Below are positions 20,446 to 30,319 of a stretch of 64,000 bases of DNA, piece by piece (the stretch's first letter is position 1; the number at the start of each line of letters is the position of its first letter). The notes beneath the pieces were generated by a model. It saw nothing but the letters and a program-made list of their open reading frames with translations. It had not been told where the DNA came from and made no database searches. Position numbers and translations under genes: made by a program. The stretch is from DASQHW01 sp963837155. Lineage in GTDB: Bacteria > Actinomycetota > Acidimicrobiia > IMCC26256 > PALSA-610. The stretch covers positions 3,472,001 through 3,536,000 of the forward strand of contig CAWIMB010000002.1 in the NCBI GenBank assembly GCA_963837155.1. Reading direction: 5' to 3'.

Positions 20446-21099
20446 ATGGACATCTACGAAGCGCTCTATACGACGCGCGCGATGCGCCGCGTGAAGCCCG
20501 ATCCGATCCCGGCCGACGTCCAAGCGAAGATTCTCGACGCCGCGGTGCGCGCACCGAGCGGCGGCAACATGCAGAACTGGCGCTTCATGCTCGTCGACGA
20601 CGCCGGCGTCAAAGCGCAACTCGGCCCGATCTACCGCGACTGTTTGGGCAGGCTCTGGGAGACGATCTACAAGGACACGCTCACCAATGCCCGGGCGAAC
20701 CCTGACGATCCCGAGAGCGCGGAGTTCCTTCGCATTCAGCGGTCGGCACAGCATCTGGCGGATCACTTCGAGGAGTACCCGCTGCTGCTGTTCAGCTTCG
20801 TGCAGTTCGACCCGAGCGGCGGCTCGATCTTCCCGGCAACATGGTCGGCGATGCTCGCGGCACGCGCCGAGGGCATCGGCGCGTCGCTCACCACGGTCAT
20901 GATCTTTCGCATCGACGAGGTACTGAAAATCCTCGGTGTGCCCAAAGAAGAAGGCTGGCTGGTGTCGTCGTGCATCTGCTTCGGCTACCCCACCGGCACG
21001 TGGGGCGTTGCCGCGCGCCGACCCGTGCACGAGGTGTCGTTCCGCAACCAATGGGGCACACCCGTCGGCTTTGAGATCGACGCGCCGCTCTGGCCGTAA
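20446..21099 (+). CDS. Nitroreductase family FMN-dependent oxidoreductase
   Basis: The 217-residue protein (MDIYEALYTTRAMRRVKPDP) shows the nitroreductase signature: TRAMRRVKPDPIP, VRAPSGGNMQNWRFMLVDD for FMN binding, and GIGASLTTVMIF in the second FMN site. It ends with FGYPTGTWGVAARRPVHEV. It should use FMN with NAD(P)H or another donor to reduce a quinone or nitro compound. It is downstream of and close to an aldo/keto reductase. Confidence 0.88.
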   Translation: MDIYEALYTTRAMRRVKPDPIPADVQAKILDAAVRAPSGGNMQNWRFMLVDDAGVKAQLGPIYRDCLGRLWETIYKDTLTNARANPDDPESAEFLRIQRSAQHLADHFEEYPLLLFSFVQFDPSGGSIFPATWSAMLAARAEGIGASLTTVMIFRIDEVLKILGVPKEEGWLVSSCICFGYPTGTWGVAARRPVHEVSFRNQWGTPVGFEIDAPLWP

Positions 21100-21242
21100 T
21101 CGACACGGCCGGCGTCGTTGTCCTCCGAACTCGCGGAATCCGTACAGGCTGCCCACAGTTGAAGCTCAGGGCTGCCGACGAAAATACCGGGGACGGACCG
21201 GTCCCCCGGGGCCCGTAGAGAAGCTGGCGAGGCGACATTCCA

Positions 21243-22788
21243 ATGAGTGACTGGGAGCACGACCCGACGACCGGCGACGGACCCGATCCCGTTCCGCCGC
21301 TGGCGCCCCGTCCCGCTCCGCCCCGTCCGTGGTGGGCCATCGACGCCGAATCGGACGGAACCGTGCCCGAGTTCACCGCGCCGGCCCCTCCCGTGGACGT
21401 CACCCCGCCCGGCCCGTACGCCCAACCGACGCAACCGACGCAACCGACGCCTTCGGCCTGGCCGGCCCAACCGCCTGCCTGGCCGCCCCAAGCCCCGCCG
21501 AGCTGGCCCCAGACGCCCCCGCCCCCGGGGCCGCCCGGCGGTGGCTGGGGTATGCCCGGCACCCCCGCCGGCGGTTGGCCGGCGCAGCCCGCGGCGGCCT
21601 TCGGCTTCCAAGCGCGTCGCCGCCGCGATCGCCGCCGTCGCACTCGTGCTCGCGTCTGCGGGCATCGGTGCGCTCGTTGCAGTCGCAGTCGAACAGGATT
21701 CCCGCCCCCAGAGCGTCACGACTCCCACGCTGCCGGTGTCGCCATTTACGCCGGGCACCAATGGCAGTGGCAGTGGCAGTGGCAGTGGCAGTGGCTCGAG
21801 CGGCTCGGGATCGTCGACCGGCTCGCTCGACGCGAACGCGGTCGCCAGCAAGGTCATCCCCGCGATCGTGAACATCACCACGACGACGACACAGGGTCGC
21901 GCCGCCGGAACCGGCATGGTGATCTCCTCCACTGGTGAGGTGCTCACCAACAACCACGTCATCGCCGACTCGACCGACATCCAGGTCGACATTGGCGGCT
22001 CCGGCAACACGCATTCCGCGCACGTGGTCGGGTACAACGTCGCCGACGACGTCGCGCTGCTGCAGATCGACGGCGTCTCGAACCTCCCGACGATCGCGTT
22101 CGGCAACCCGTCGAAGGTGAACATCGGCGACCGCGTCGTCGCGATCGGGAACGCGCTGGGACGCGGCGGCACACCGGCCGTCGTCCAGGGCAAGGTCACC
22201 GCGTTGGATCAGCAGGTGACTGCCGGCGACCCGGTTGGCGGGACCACCGAAACGCTCCGCAACATGATCCAGATTGACGCACCGATCGAGCCCGGCGACT
22301 CGGGTGGCGCGCTCGTGAACGCGAGGGGCGAGGTGATCGGCATGAACACCGCCGCCGCGGGCGGGCGCTTCCAGCAGCAGACCGGTTCCAATGTCGGCTT
22401 CGCAATCCGCGTCGACAACGCGGTCACGGTCGTGCGCCAGATTCAGACTGGTGTCGGAACCGACAAGGTGCACATCGGCGGCAAGCGCGCCCTGCTCGGC
22501 GTACGCGTGAGCGACATCGACAACCAGGGTGGCCCGACCACTGTGGCGCCGGTCGACTCGGGCGCCCTCGTGATCGGTGTCGAGGGAAGCAGCGCCGCCA
22601 GCAGCGTCGGCATCCAGACCGGTGACGTGGTGGTGTCGGTCGATGGCAAATCGATCAGCGACCAGAACGGCCTCCATCTCGCCCTGACCAAGTTCCAGCC
22701 CGGCGACCAAGTGCAGGTCGGCTGGGTCGACACGTCGGGTACGCAGCGCACCGCAAGTGTGAAGCTCGGAGAAGGTCCCCCCGCCTGA
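21243..22788 (+). CDS. HtrA/DegP-like S1C serine protease with PDZ domain, frame broken
   Basis: ATG 21243 opens a Pro-rich cytoplasmic region of about 115 residues. One membrane helix (AAAIAAVALVLASAGIGALV), a Gly-Ser linker and the protease follow. The catalytic triad is visible: His in TNNHVIADS, Asp in VADDVALLQ and Ser in EPGDSGGALV. A C-terminal PDZ domain (GVRVSDIDNQGG to QVQVGWVDTSG) ends the protein. The two frames join at 21606-21607; removing one T gives FGSKRVAAAI. The product has about 514 residues and acts in extracytoplasmic quality control. The linker is encoded by five tandem GGCAGT units (21763-21792). Confidence 0.88.
21763..21792 (+). repeat. Hexanucleotide tandem repeat (5 x GGCAGT)
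   Basis: Five perfect copies of GGCAGT encode a (Gly-Ser) stretch in the linker of the HtrA-like protease. Copy-number change would alter linker length without breaking the frame. Confidence 0.9.
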
Positions 22789-22808
22789 CCTCCGATGCCA
22801 CCCCCTCG

Positions 22809-22838
22809 CCGCCCGGCCGGAGCTGTCCGACCGGGCGG
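22809..22838. terminator. GC-rich hairpin after the HtrA gene
   Basis: An 8-base stem (CCGCCCGG at 22809-22816 with CCGGGCGG at 22831-22838) and a 14-base loop start 20 bases after the protease stop codon. There is no T-run. It may separate the protease from the ECF transporter genes. The rest of the 22789-22950 gap shows no recognised riboswitch motif. Confidence 0.4.
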
Positions 22839-22950
22839 TGCAGGCGGCAAACCGCGGCCGCGCCTTCGGATGACCCCCCTCCAGTACGCGAACCTGGGGC
22901 GTGCACCGTGCGGACGCAGCGAAGCCAGGGACGGCGAAGCGAGGGAGTCT

Positions 22951-24985
22951 GTGACTTCGCCGCGACGCTCCGGCCCGCTCAGCCCGGGTGAGCTGGCCGA
23001 GGCGGTCGTGCTCGCGGACCTGTCGCTCGCACTGAACATCGTCGGCCACGTCGTGCCGTTCGGAAGCATCCTCGTCATCGCGGCCGTCGTGCCGCTCGCG
23101 GTCGTGGCAACGCGTCATCGCTTGCGCGCCGTGATCGCGGGTGCGGTTGCCGCGAGCGTCGTCGGTTTCCTCGTCATCGGCATTCCCGCGCTCGACTACG
23201 ACCGCGGGTTGCGCGGCATTCGGCGCGCTCGTGGGCGCCGCCGACCGGCGCGGCTGGAGCAGGCGACGCACGATCGCGACCGGTGTCGCAGTGTTGTGGC
23301 CGCCGATCGCGGCGATCGCGGATCTCCTGCTGTTCGTGTTCTCCGACTTGCGCAAGCTCACGCTCGATCAGATTCGCAACGGCTGGCACGGGCTGTTCCA
23401 TCTGCTCGACAACATCGGCCTCGACGGCGTCGCAAGTCATGGCGAGCACGCGGTCGACTGGATCGTGCGCAATTGGTGGATCAGCATCCCGATCGGGCTG
23501 CTCATTCCAGTCGTCGTTGGCATCTGGCTGGCGCACGGTCTCGCGACACCGGCGCTCCGCCGCGTGCGCAGCGCGTTCACGAGCCCCGTGCCCGAACCGC
23601 CGCCGGTCGATGATCTCGCGCGTTCGCCCGAGCCGTTGCCGGTGTCGCTGCACGACGTGACGTTCCGCTACCCGGGCGCGTCCGACGACGCGCTGCGCGG
23701 CGTATCGCTGCGCGCCGAGCCCGCCGAGCTCGTCGCGATCGGCGGCCGCAATGGATCCGGCAAGTCCACGCTGGCGCGCATCCTCGCGGGCCGGCGCGTC
23801 CCGACGAGCGGACGGGTCGAGCGCCCGGGACCGGCCGGGCTCGGTCGCGTCGGCGGCACCGCGCTCGTCTTCCAGCGGCCGGAAGCCCAAGTGCTCGGCG
23901 TGCGGGTGAGCGACGACGTCGTGTGGGGATTGTCGGATGCGTCGCACGTCGACGTGCGCGCCGCGCTCGCGCGCGTCGGGCTCCAAGAGCTCGCCGATCG
24001 GGAGACGTCGACGTTGTCGGGCGGCGAACTCCAACGGCTTGCGATTGCCTCCGCGCTCGTGCGCACACCGCGCCTGTTCGTCTCCGACGAGTCGACCGCG
24101 ATGGTCGACGCCGAAGGGCGCGCCCAACTTGTCGCGCTTCTCCGCGAGCTCACGAGCGACGGCGTGGGTGTCGTGCACGTGACGCACCTGCCCAACGAAG
24201 CCGACGTCGCCGATCGCACGGTGATCCTCGACGCCGGACGGGTCGTCGCGGAGCGCCCGCCGCCGGTGCGCGCCAACGCGACATTGCCGGCGCGCCCGCG
24301 ATCCGCGCCGCTCGGCCCGCCGGTCATCGAGCTGCGCGGGGTCGGACACGTGTACTCGCGCGGCACGCCGTGGGCGAAACGGGCACTCGAAGGCATCGAC
24401 CTGACGATTCGGGAGCGCGAGTCGGCGTTGATCGTCGGCCACAACGGCTCGGGCAAGACGACCCTCGCGTGGATCATGGCGGGGTTGATCGTGCCCAGCG
24501 TTGGCCGCGCACTCGTGGACGGCAAGCCCATCGCCGAGAACGTCGGCCGGGTCGGTCTCGCCTTCCAGCACGCCCGGCTCCAGCTGTTGCGACCGACGGT
24601 CCTCGACGAGGTGAAGGTGGGTGCCGGCGTCGAGGACCACGAGGCGCGGGCCGCGCTGGCGGCGGTCGGGCTCGACGCTTCGATCGCGCCGCGGCGCATC
24701 GACGAGCTGAGCGGCGGCCAGATGCGACGCGTCGTGCTCGCCGAGGTGCTCGCGGCACGCTCACGCGTGGTCGTGCTCGACGAACCGTTCGCGGGCCTCG
24801 ATCTCGAGGGCCGCGCCGACCTCGAAGCCGTGCTCGTGCGCATGCGCGACGCGCACGGCATTCCGCTCGTCATCGTGTCGCACGACCGCGACCTTCCCGC
24901 CGCGCTCCTCGAACGGGTGATCGAGCTCGAAGCGGGTCGCATCGTGCGTGACGAGCGCGTCGACGACGTCGAGGCACACACGTGA
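22951..24985 (+). CDS. ECF transporter: membrane domain fused to two EcfA-type ATPases, frame broken
   Basis: GTG 22951 follows a GAGGGAG ribosome site. Residues 1-200 are hydrophobic, with five or more segments (ALNIVGHVVPFGSILVIAAV, VIAGAVAASVVGFLVIGIPA). Two complete ABC ATPase domains follow. The first has GRNGSGKST, LSGGELQ and LFVSDEST. The second has GHNGSGKTT, ELSGGQMRR and VVLDEPFAGLDLEG. In the first, the Walker B Glu context is DESTAMVD. The frame breaks near 23202-23203; removing one C restores continuity, giving about 677 residues. Together with the EcfT gene that overlaps its stop codon, it forms an energy-coupling-factor uptake system. The substrate, probably a vitamin or metal, is not identifiable. 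Confidence 0.8.
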
Positions 24986-25860
24986 CCGCCGCAGCCTCCG
25001 CCGCCTCCGCCGCCTCCGCCGCCTCCGACGCACCGGCGCGCAAGCGGTCGCGGCGCGATACCGAGCTGACGTTCCTGCGGCTCGTACCGCGCGACTCGGT
25101 GGTGCATCACCTCTGGGCGGGCACGAAGCTGCTCGTCGCCGCGGTGCTGGCGCTGATGGTGTCGATCTCGCCGACCTGGCCGATGATCGGAGTCGCCGCG
25201 GGCGTGGTCGCACTCGGATTGCTGTGTGGACGCATCCCGCTCGGCGCCTTCCCGCGCCTCCCGCGCTGGTTCTACCTCGCGATGTTGATCGGGGCCGGGC
25301 TCAACTTGTGGTCGGGCGTCGACCCGATCGTGCAGGTGGGGCCGCTCGACCTCAGCCTCGGCGGCCTCGAGGAATGGGCGCGCTTCACGGTGCTCGCGGT
25401 CGTGCTCGTGGTCTCGGGTGCAGTGATCGGATGGACGACACCGCTCGGTGACGTCGCACCCGCGTTGCGAACCCTGTTCCGGCCCTTGCGATGGCTGCGG
25501 TTGCCGGTCGACGAATGGGTGATCTCGATCGCGCTCGCGATCCGGTGCCTTCCGTTGCTGATCGACGAGATCCGCATGCTGAGCGCGGCGCGCCGGCTGC
25601 GTGTCCACGAACCGGCAGGCGTACGCGAGAAACCCGAAAAGACCGTGCGCGAGCTGATCGTCGAGACCCACGACCTGCTCGCCACCGCGATCGTGACGTC
25701 GATCAGGCGCGCCCGTGACCTCGCGGAGGCGATGATCGCGCGCGGCGGGCTCGGCGGGAGCGTGTCCGCAGCCCGACGCGGACCGGGCGTCCTCGACGCC
25801 TTCGTGCTGGTCGCGGCCGCCGCACTGTGCGTCGTGAGCCTTGCGGTGCTACATCTCTGA
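24982..25860 (+). CDS. ecfT: ECF transporter transmembrane component EcfT
   Basis: GTG 24982 overlaps the upstream stop (GTGA), so the two are translationally coupled. The 292-residue protein has an Ala/Ser-rich N-terminus, about five membrane helices (LLVAAVLALMVSISPTWPMI, FTVLAVVLVVSGAVIGWTT, and the C-terminal VLVAAAALCVVSLAVL) and the two coupling-helix motifs with Ala-Arg signatures: LSAARRLR and AMIARGGLGG. These contact the EcfA ATPases. It completes the uptake module with the fused gene before it. Confidence 0.88.
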   Translation: MTAAASAASAASAASDAPARKRSRRDTELTFLRLVPRDSVVHHLWAGTKLLVAAVLALMVSISPTWPMIGVAAGVVALGLLCGRIPLGAFPRLPRWFYLAMLIGAGLNLWSGVDPIVQVGPLDLSLGGLEEWARFTVLAVVLVVSGAVIGWTTPLGDVAPALRTLFRPLRWLRLPVDEWVISIALAIRCLPLLIDEIRMLSAARRLRVHEPAGVREKPEKTVRELIVETHDLLATAIVTSIRRARDLAEAMIARGGLGGSVSAARRGPGVLDAFVLVAAAALCVVSLAVLHL

Positions 25861-25861
25861 C

Positions 25862-26854
25862 ATGCAACACGTTCGACTGGGCCGCACCGGCCTCCAGGTA
25901 TCGCGCATCTGTCTCGGCACGATGACCTTCGGCTTGCAAGTCGACGAAGACGACTCGCGGGCAATTCTTGACCACGCCGCCGACAAGGGCGTGACGTTCC
26001 TCGACACCGCGGACGTGTATCCGCTCGGCGGCGACCATCGCACCGCGGGCCGCACCGAGGAGATCGTCGGCCGGTGGCTCGCCGGCAAGCGCGATCAGTA
26101 CGTCGTCGCGACGAAGTGCTTCGGACCGATGGGGCGCCGGCCGTGGGACATGGGCAACAGCCGCCGGCACATCATGGACGCGATCGACGCGTCGTTGCGC
26201 CGTCTGCAAACGGACTTCGTCGACCTCTACCAGCTGCACTTCGACGACCCGGGCGTGCCGCTCGACGAATCACTCGAGGCGCTCGACCACCTCGTGCGGG
26301 TCGGCAAGGTGCGGTACATCGGGTGCTCGAACTTCCTCGCGTACCGGTTGGCGCGCGCCCTCGGCCGGAGCGAGACCCGCGGGCTCGCCCGATTCGACTC
26401 CGTACAGCCGCGCTACAACTTGTTGTTCCGCGAATTCGAACGTGAACTGCTGCCGTTGTGTCTCGACGAGCAGGTCGGCGTGATCCCGTACAACCCGATC
26501 GCGGGCGGGATGCTGTCGGGAAAGCACGATCGCTCCAAGGAACCCGAAGAGGGCACGCGCTTCACTCTCGGCAACGCCGCGCGCACCTATCAGGACCGGT
26601 ACTGGCACGACAACGTGTTCGACACCGTCGACGAGCTGGTGAAGGTCGCAAGTGACGCGGGCATGCCGCTGCCGACGCTCGCGGTGGCGTGGGTGCTCCA
26701 GCATCCGGCGATCACATCCCCGATCGTCGGCGCGAGCCGTCCCGAACAACTCGACGCGACGCTTGCCGCGGTCGACGTCCGCCTCGACCCCGACCTGGTC
26801 ACGCGCCTCCACGAGGTCACCGCGGCATACCGCCGCGGCGACGCGCCTCGCTGA
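25862..26854 (+). CDS. Aldo/keto reductase
   Basis: The 330-residue protein starts at ATG 25862 (MQHVRLGRTGLQVSRICLGT), one base after the ecfT stop. AKR features are FLDTADVYPLGGD, VVATKCFGPMG, DLYQLHFDDPGVPLDE, VGKVRYIGCSNFLAYRLARA and the C-terminal SPIVGASRPEQLDATLAAVD. It is of the bacterial YdhF/potassium-channel beta-subunit-like type; the substrate is unknown. It is a paralogue of the gene at 19467. Confidence 0.9.
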   Translation: MQHVRLGRTGLQVSRICLGTMTFGLQVDEDDSRAILDHAADKGVTFLDTADVYPLGGDHRTAGRTEEIVGRWLAGKRDQYVVATKCFGPMGRRPWDMGNSRRHIMDAIDASLRRLQTDFVDLYQLHFDDPGVPLDESLEALDHLVRVGKVRYIGCSNFLAYRLARALGRSETRGLARFDSVQPRYNLLFREFERELLPLCLDEQVGVIPYNPIAGGMLSGKHDRSKEPEEGTRFTLGNAARTYQDRYWHDNVFDTVDELVKVASDAGMPLPTLAVAWVLQHPAITSPIVGASRPEQLDATLAAVDVRLDPDLVTRLHEVTAAYRRGDAPR

Positions 26855-26906
26855 GCTGAAAAACACTGACAGCGCGTCACCGCTCGAACTGGGTACGGTC
26901 CTTCTT

Positions 26907-27536
26907 ATGTCGGATATCGCGGTCCCCTACTTCTGCTCGTTGCCTGCGTCCCCGCCGCCGTGGCCCGGTGTGGTGGTCGTGATGGAGGGAATGGGCCTGA
27001 CGCCACAATTGCTCCGCACCTGCGAGCGCCTCGCACGCGAGGGCTATGCCGCGGTTGCGCCCGACCTGTACTGGCGCTTCGGCGGGAGCGACCCCGACGT
27101 CGGCGATCGGAACTTCCGGCAGTTGACGCCCGAGGAGGCCCGCGCCGACATCGTCGAGGTCGTGGCCCGGGTGCGGGATCTCGGCGCGGCCACGGTCGGG
27201 ATCACCGGGTTCTGCATGGGCGGCACGTTCGCGTACCTGGCCGCGGTGTCGGGGGTCGACGTGGACGCGGCCGCCGCGTTCTACGGCGCGGGCATCGCCC
27301 AGAATCTCGGCGAGCCGTACGTCCCCCTGGTGCTGTTCTTCGGCGGGAATGATCCGTACATCAGCCGCGACGACATTGCCGAAGTCGAGAAGCATCACGC
27401 GGGCCAGGTCGTCGTCTACGAGAACGCCGGCCACGGGTTCCTGCGCGACGGCTCGGAGGCCTACGACGAAGAAGCGGCCACCGACGCCTGGCGGCGCCTG
27501 CTCGAGTTCTTCGGCGAGCACCTCCGCGTCGGCTAG
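26907..27536 (+). CDS. Dienelactone hydrolase family protein
   Basis: The 209-residue alpha/beta hydrolase starts at ATG 26907 (MSDIAVPYFCSLPASPPPWP). The Cys-type nucleophile is in GITGFCMGGTFAY, the Asp in FFGGNDPYIS and the His in YENAGHGFLRDG. A Glu in VVVMEGMG is typical of dienelactone hydrolases, which open lactones in chloroaromatic degradation; many members have other substrates. It overlaps the convergent PIG-L gene by four bases. Confidence 0.85.
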   Translation: MSDIAVPYFCSLPASPPPWPGVVVVMEGMGLTPQLLRTCERLAREGYAAVAPDLYWRFGGSDPDVGDRNFRQLTPEEARADIVEVVARVRDLGAATVGITGFCMGGTFAYLAAVSGVDVDAAAAFYGAGIAQNLGEPYVPLVLFFGGNDPYISRDDIAEVEKHHAGQVVVYENAGHGFLRDGSEAYDEEAATDAWRRLLEFFGEHLRVG

Positions 27537-28324
27537 GCCCTCACCTCGTCGCCGAAGAGGTCGGTCTCCTTCGGCCCGCCGTTCCACGCGGGGACTGCGC
27601 GCACGAAGAAGTCGCGGGACAGGATCGTTCGCTCGAGCTCCGGCGAGAGGCCCGTGAACGGCGACAGCTGCGTGCGGTGCTCGGCGATGCCCGCTCGCCG
27701 AGTGTCGATGACGTTCGTGACATCGACGACCGTCGTGATCTCGTCGTCGTGTCGCCCGAGCTCGAGGTCGACGTACTCCTCGAGCAGGCCTTGTTCCTTC
27801 ATCGCCGCAAGCCACCTGTCCATGACGGACCGCGCCAGCGTCCAGTGGTAGAGGCGTGCCGTCCGCTTCGCCGCACGCTCGAACGCGCGCGTCGCCGCCT
27901 CGCCCACGCGCATGTGATCGCGGTGATCATTGATCGACTCGGGATCGAATGTCACCACGACGTCGGGCTGCAATTGTTCGATCAGAGCCGCGACCGGTGT
28001 GATCACGGCCTCCAGGTCGACGGCGGCGAGCGCGTTCGCAGGCATGTCGCCGTTCATGCCGGAGTCGGCGAAGTCGAGCAGCACGACGTCGTGTGCGCCG
28101 AGCACCTGGGCGGCCGCGCGCAACTCGCCTTCGCGCACGACCGCGAGCTCTTGCGGTCCACTTGTGGTGCCGCTGGTGTCCTCGCCCGCTTCGCCGCGCG
28201 TCGCGCAACACACCACGACGCGCACTCCGCGCGTGGCCGCGTTGGCGATCACCGAGCCCGTGCCGAACGTCTCGTCATCGGGGTGCGCGACGACGACGAG
28301 CAGCACGTGTTCTTCCCATTGCAT
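27533..28324 (-). CDS. PIG-L/LmbE family N-acetyl-sugar deacetylase (MshB/Mca type)
   Basis: The 263-residue protein starts at ATG 28324 (MQWEEHVLLVVVAHPDDETF). The zinc motif AHPDDE and the third ligand in DPESINDHRDHMRVG are intact. CATRGEAGEDTSG and VREGELRAAAQVLGAHDVVL are typical of the MshB/Mca group. In actinobacteria these enzymes make mycothiol or process mycothiol conjugates, which is plausible here but not proved. A longer in-frame start at 28369 seems less likely. Confidence 0.85.
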   Translation of the reverse strand: MQWEEHVLLVVVAHPDDETFGTGSVIANAATRGVRVVVCCATRGEAGEDTSGTTSGPQELAVVREGELRAAAQVLGAHDVVLLDFADSGMNGDMPANALAAVDLEAVITPVAALIEQLQPDVVVTFDPESINDHRDHMRVGEAATRAFERAAKRTARLYHWTLARSVMDRWLAAMKEQGLLEEYVDLELGRHDDEITTVVDVTNVIDTRRAGIAEHRTQLSPFTGLSPELERTILSRDFFVRAVPAWNGGPKETDLFGDEVRA

Positions 28325-28656
28325 GGCAACGGATCGTACGTGGCACCTCTTGCATCGGCCGCCGGGCAACTGACCGCGACCAGGTCGTTCGGCCTATACG
28401 CACACTCACTGTCTCCTCCGACGGACGCGTACGGTGTCAGTAGGCCCCGTCGTGCGCGCGCTCGGCGCGCCAAATGCACGAATGCTTGCGTTGTGCCGCA
28501 CTTGGGAGCACGCTGTGGACGGGAAGGCGCTCACCCAGCCCAATGACCCCAGTGGCGCCGGCCCGTAACTGACCCCAGCCTCGGCCCCGCCTCCCCCACA
28601 TCGGCGGGGCCGAGACGCGTGATGATCCGGTCAAGTCTGCGTGACGAACTCACAAC
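28325..28656. other. Intergenic region (332 bp) between divergent genes
   Basis: This non-coding gap separates the minus-strand PIG-L gene from the plus-strand SnoaL-like gene. No RNA gene or clear promoter was recognised. Its only distinct structure is the 12-bp-stem hairpin at 28580-28614. Confidence 0.6.
28580..28614. terminator. Strong GC hairpin (12-bp stem)
   Basis: CTCGGCCCCGCC (28580-28591) pairs perfectly with GGCGGGGCCGAG (28603-28614) around an 11-base loop. It sits 43 bases before the SnoaL-like start codon, in a gap where no plus-strand gene ends nearby. It may be a leader attenuator or a remnant terminator. No T-run follows. Confidence 0.45.
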
Positions 28657-29067
28657 ATGACTGACCTCAAAGCGCAGCAACGTCGGTTCGTCGACGAGTA
28701 CCAGACCGGCCGCAAGGTCGACGTCGCAGACGAGCTGCTCGCCGACGACTTCGTCAACCATTCGACGTTGCCTCCGTTCCCTCCGACCAAGGACGGCGTC
28801 ATCGCGATGTTCGCGATGTTCCACGCCCCGTTCCCCGACTTCCGCGCCGAGATCCACGACATGCTGATCGACGGCGACAAGGTCGTGACGCGCAAGACGT
28901 TCCACGGCACGCATGAGGCCGAGCTCTTCGGTGTTCCCGCCACCGGAAACCCAGTCGAAGTTCCCGTCCTCGACATCGTTCGCTACCGCGACGGCAAGAT
29001 CGTCGAGCATTGGAACGTCGTCGATCAGGTGCCACTGCTGCAGGCGCTCGGCGTCATTCCGTCCTAG
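28657..29067 (+). CDS. SnoaL-like polyketide-cyclase/ester-cyclase family protein
   Basis: The 136-residue protein (MTDLKAQQRRFVDEYQTGRK) fits the SnoaL NTF2-like fold: ELLADDFVNHSTLPPFPP, IAMFAMFHAPFPDFRAEIHD, KVVTRKTFHGTHEAELFG, and IVRYRDGKIVEHWNVVDQVP with the usual catalytic-site Asp/His positions. The substrate is unknown. Its stop overlaps the convergent dCTP deaminase stop. Confidence 0.85.
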   Translation: MTDLKAQQRRFVDEYQTGRKVDVADELLADDFVNHSTLPPFPPTKDGVIAMFAMFHAPFPDFRAEIHDMLIDGDKVVTRKTFHGTHEAELFGVPATGNPVEVPVLDIVRYRDGKIVEHWNVVDQVPLLQALGVIPS

Positions 29068-30213
29068 CGCGGCCGCTCGGCGCGAGCGAAGTGCTTGCTC
29101 AACGTTTCGTCCTGATGCTGATAGTTCGAGCCAATCCCCTGCCCATAGAGGCGCGGGCGCCTCGAGCATGTGCTCGAACGTCAGCTTGCAGACGCGCTGG
29201 CCGTGCTCGACCATGAACGGTACGTCGTGGGCGCGCACCTCGAGCGCGGCGCGTGACCCCGTGAGCTCGCCGTTGGGATCGAAGCCGAAGCCGGGGTCGA
29301 AGAAGCCGGCGTAGTGGGTGCGCAGCTCGCCGCTCGTTGGGTCGTACGCGGTCATCTCCGACGCCAGCGTGGGCGGGATCGACACTGCCTCGTTGCTCAT
29401 CAACAGATAGAAGCGTTGCGGCGTGAGCACGACGCGGTCGCCGTCCTCGCGCTTCACCGCCTCCCAGAACGACTCGGGATCGACGGGCACATCGCTGCTC
29501 TTGTGCACGTCGAGCAGGGGTGCGTTGTCGCGGGCCCGGTAGCCGACGCGGCCTTCTTCGTCGCCCCGAAGATCGAGCCCGAGGAAGAGGCCGCCGCTCA
29601 ACGCGAGCTTCGAGTTCGAGACCGGCTTGCCGCGGTCGAACAGCAACGGCTGCTTGCGGTGGAACGCGCGCACATCGTCGTCAGTGAGCTCGTTGCGACC
29701 GACCGACAACCGCAGCTGGTTGAGCGAGACGTCCTCGCGTACCCGTACCGGAAACGAGAGCGGCACGACCTCCAGGTAGAGCGGTCCGTCGTAGGCGTCG
29801 GCGATCTCGTCGAAGCGGTAGCTCTCATCGGTGATCACGCGTGTGAAGACGTCGATGCGGCCGGTCGAGCTCTTCGGGTTGGCCTTGCCGCGCATTCCGG
29901 CCGGGAGCGCAAGGCGCTCCTTCAGCGGGATGATGTACGGGCGCTTGGTCTCGAGCACGACGCCGTCCTTGCGAAGGTCGAGCTCGTCGATGATGTAGTC
30001 CTTGACGCGCCGTTCGACGGTCTGGCGGTCGGGCAGGAAGCTGCACCGGATGCGGTACGCGACTTCGCCGAGACGAAGGTCGAGGCTCGCCGGCTGCACG
30101 TTCTCTTCGGGGATGGTGAACCGGCCCGCGTCGATGACACGCGCGGCGATCGCGCGTTCGAGGTACTGGCACGGCAGGACGCCGGTGCGGCCGGACGGGA
30201 GTTCGAGATCCAC
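29064..30213 (-). CDS. dcd: Long-form (two-domain) dCTP deaminase family protein, frame broken
   Basis: The start is GTG 30213 (VDLELPSGRTGVLPCQYLER). The protein contains IDAGRFTIPEENVQPASLDL, the active-site region MRGKANPKSSTGRIDVFTRV, and a second related half (GELRTHYAGFFDPGFGFDPN, RAALEVRAHDVPFMVEHGQ). The C-terminus lies in another frame: removing one C (GGG at 29155-29157 on the plus strand) gives LYGQGIGSNYQHQDETLSKH and a natural end at 29064, about 382 residues. It should convert dCTP to dUTP for thymidylate synthesis. The long form is better known from alphaproteobacteria. Confidence 0.85.
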
Positions 30214-30319
30214 CGCCGCCGATGCTAGGCGGCCGTCTCGACGTTCTCGGCCTTTGCGGGTCGTGGGGAGCACGTTGCTGCATAAGGCATCGCGGATCAC
30301 TTCGTGATTACGTGGGGGA

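Noticed and set aside
22789..22950. Riboswitch upstream of the ECF transporter
   Set aside because: The region is GC-rich and structured, but no thiamine, cobalamin or preQ1 core motif was recognised.
22905..22950. Third copy of the 48-bp intergenic repeat
   Set aside because: It shares only base composition and short AGCGAAGC-like words, not an alignable sequence.
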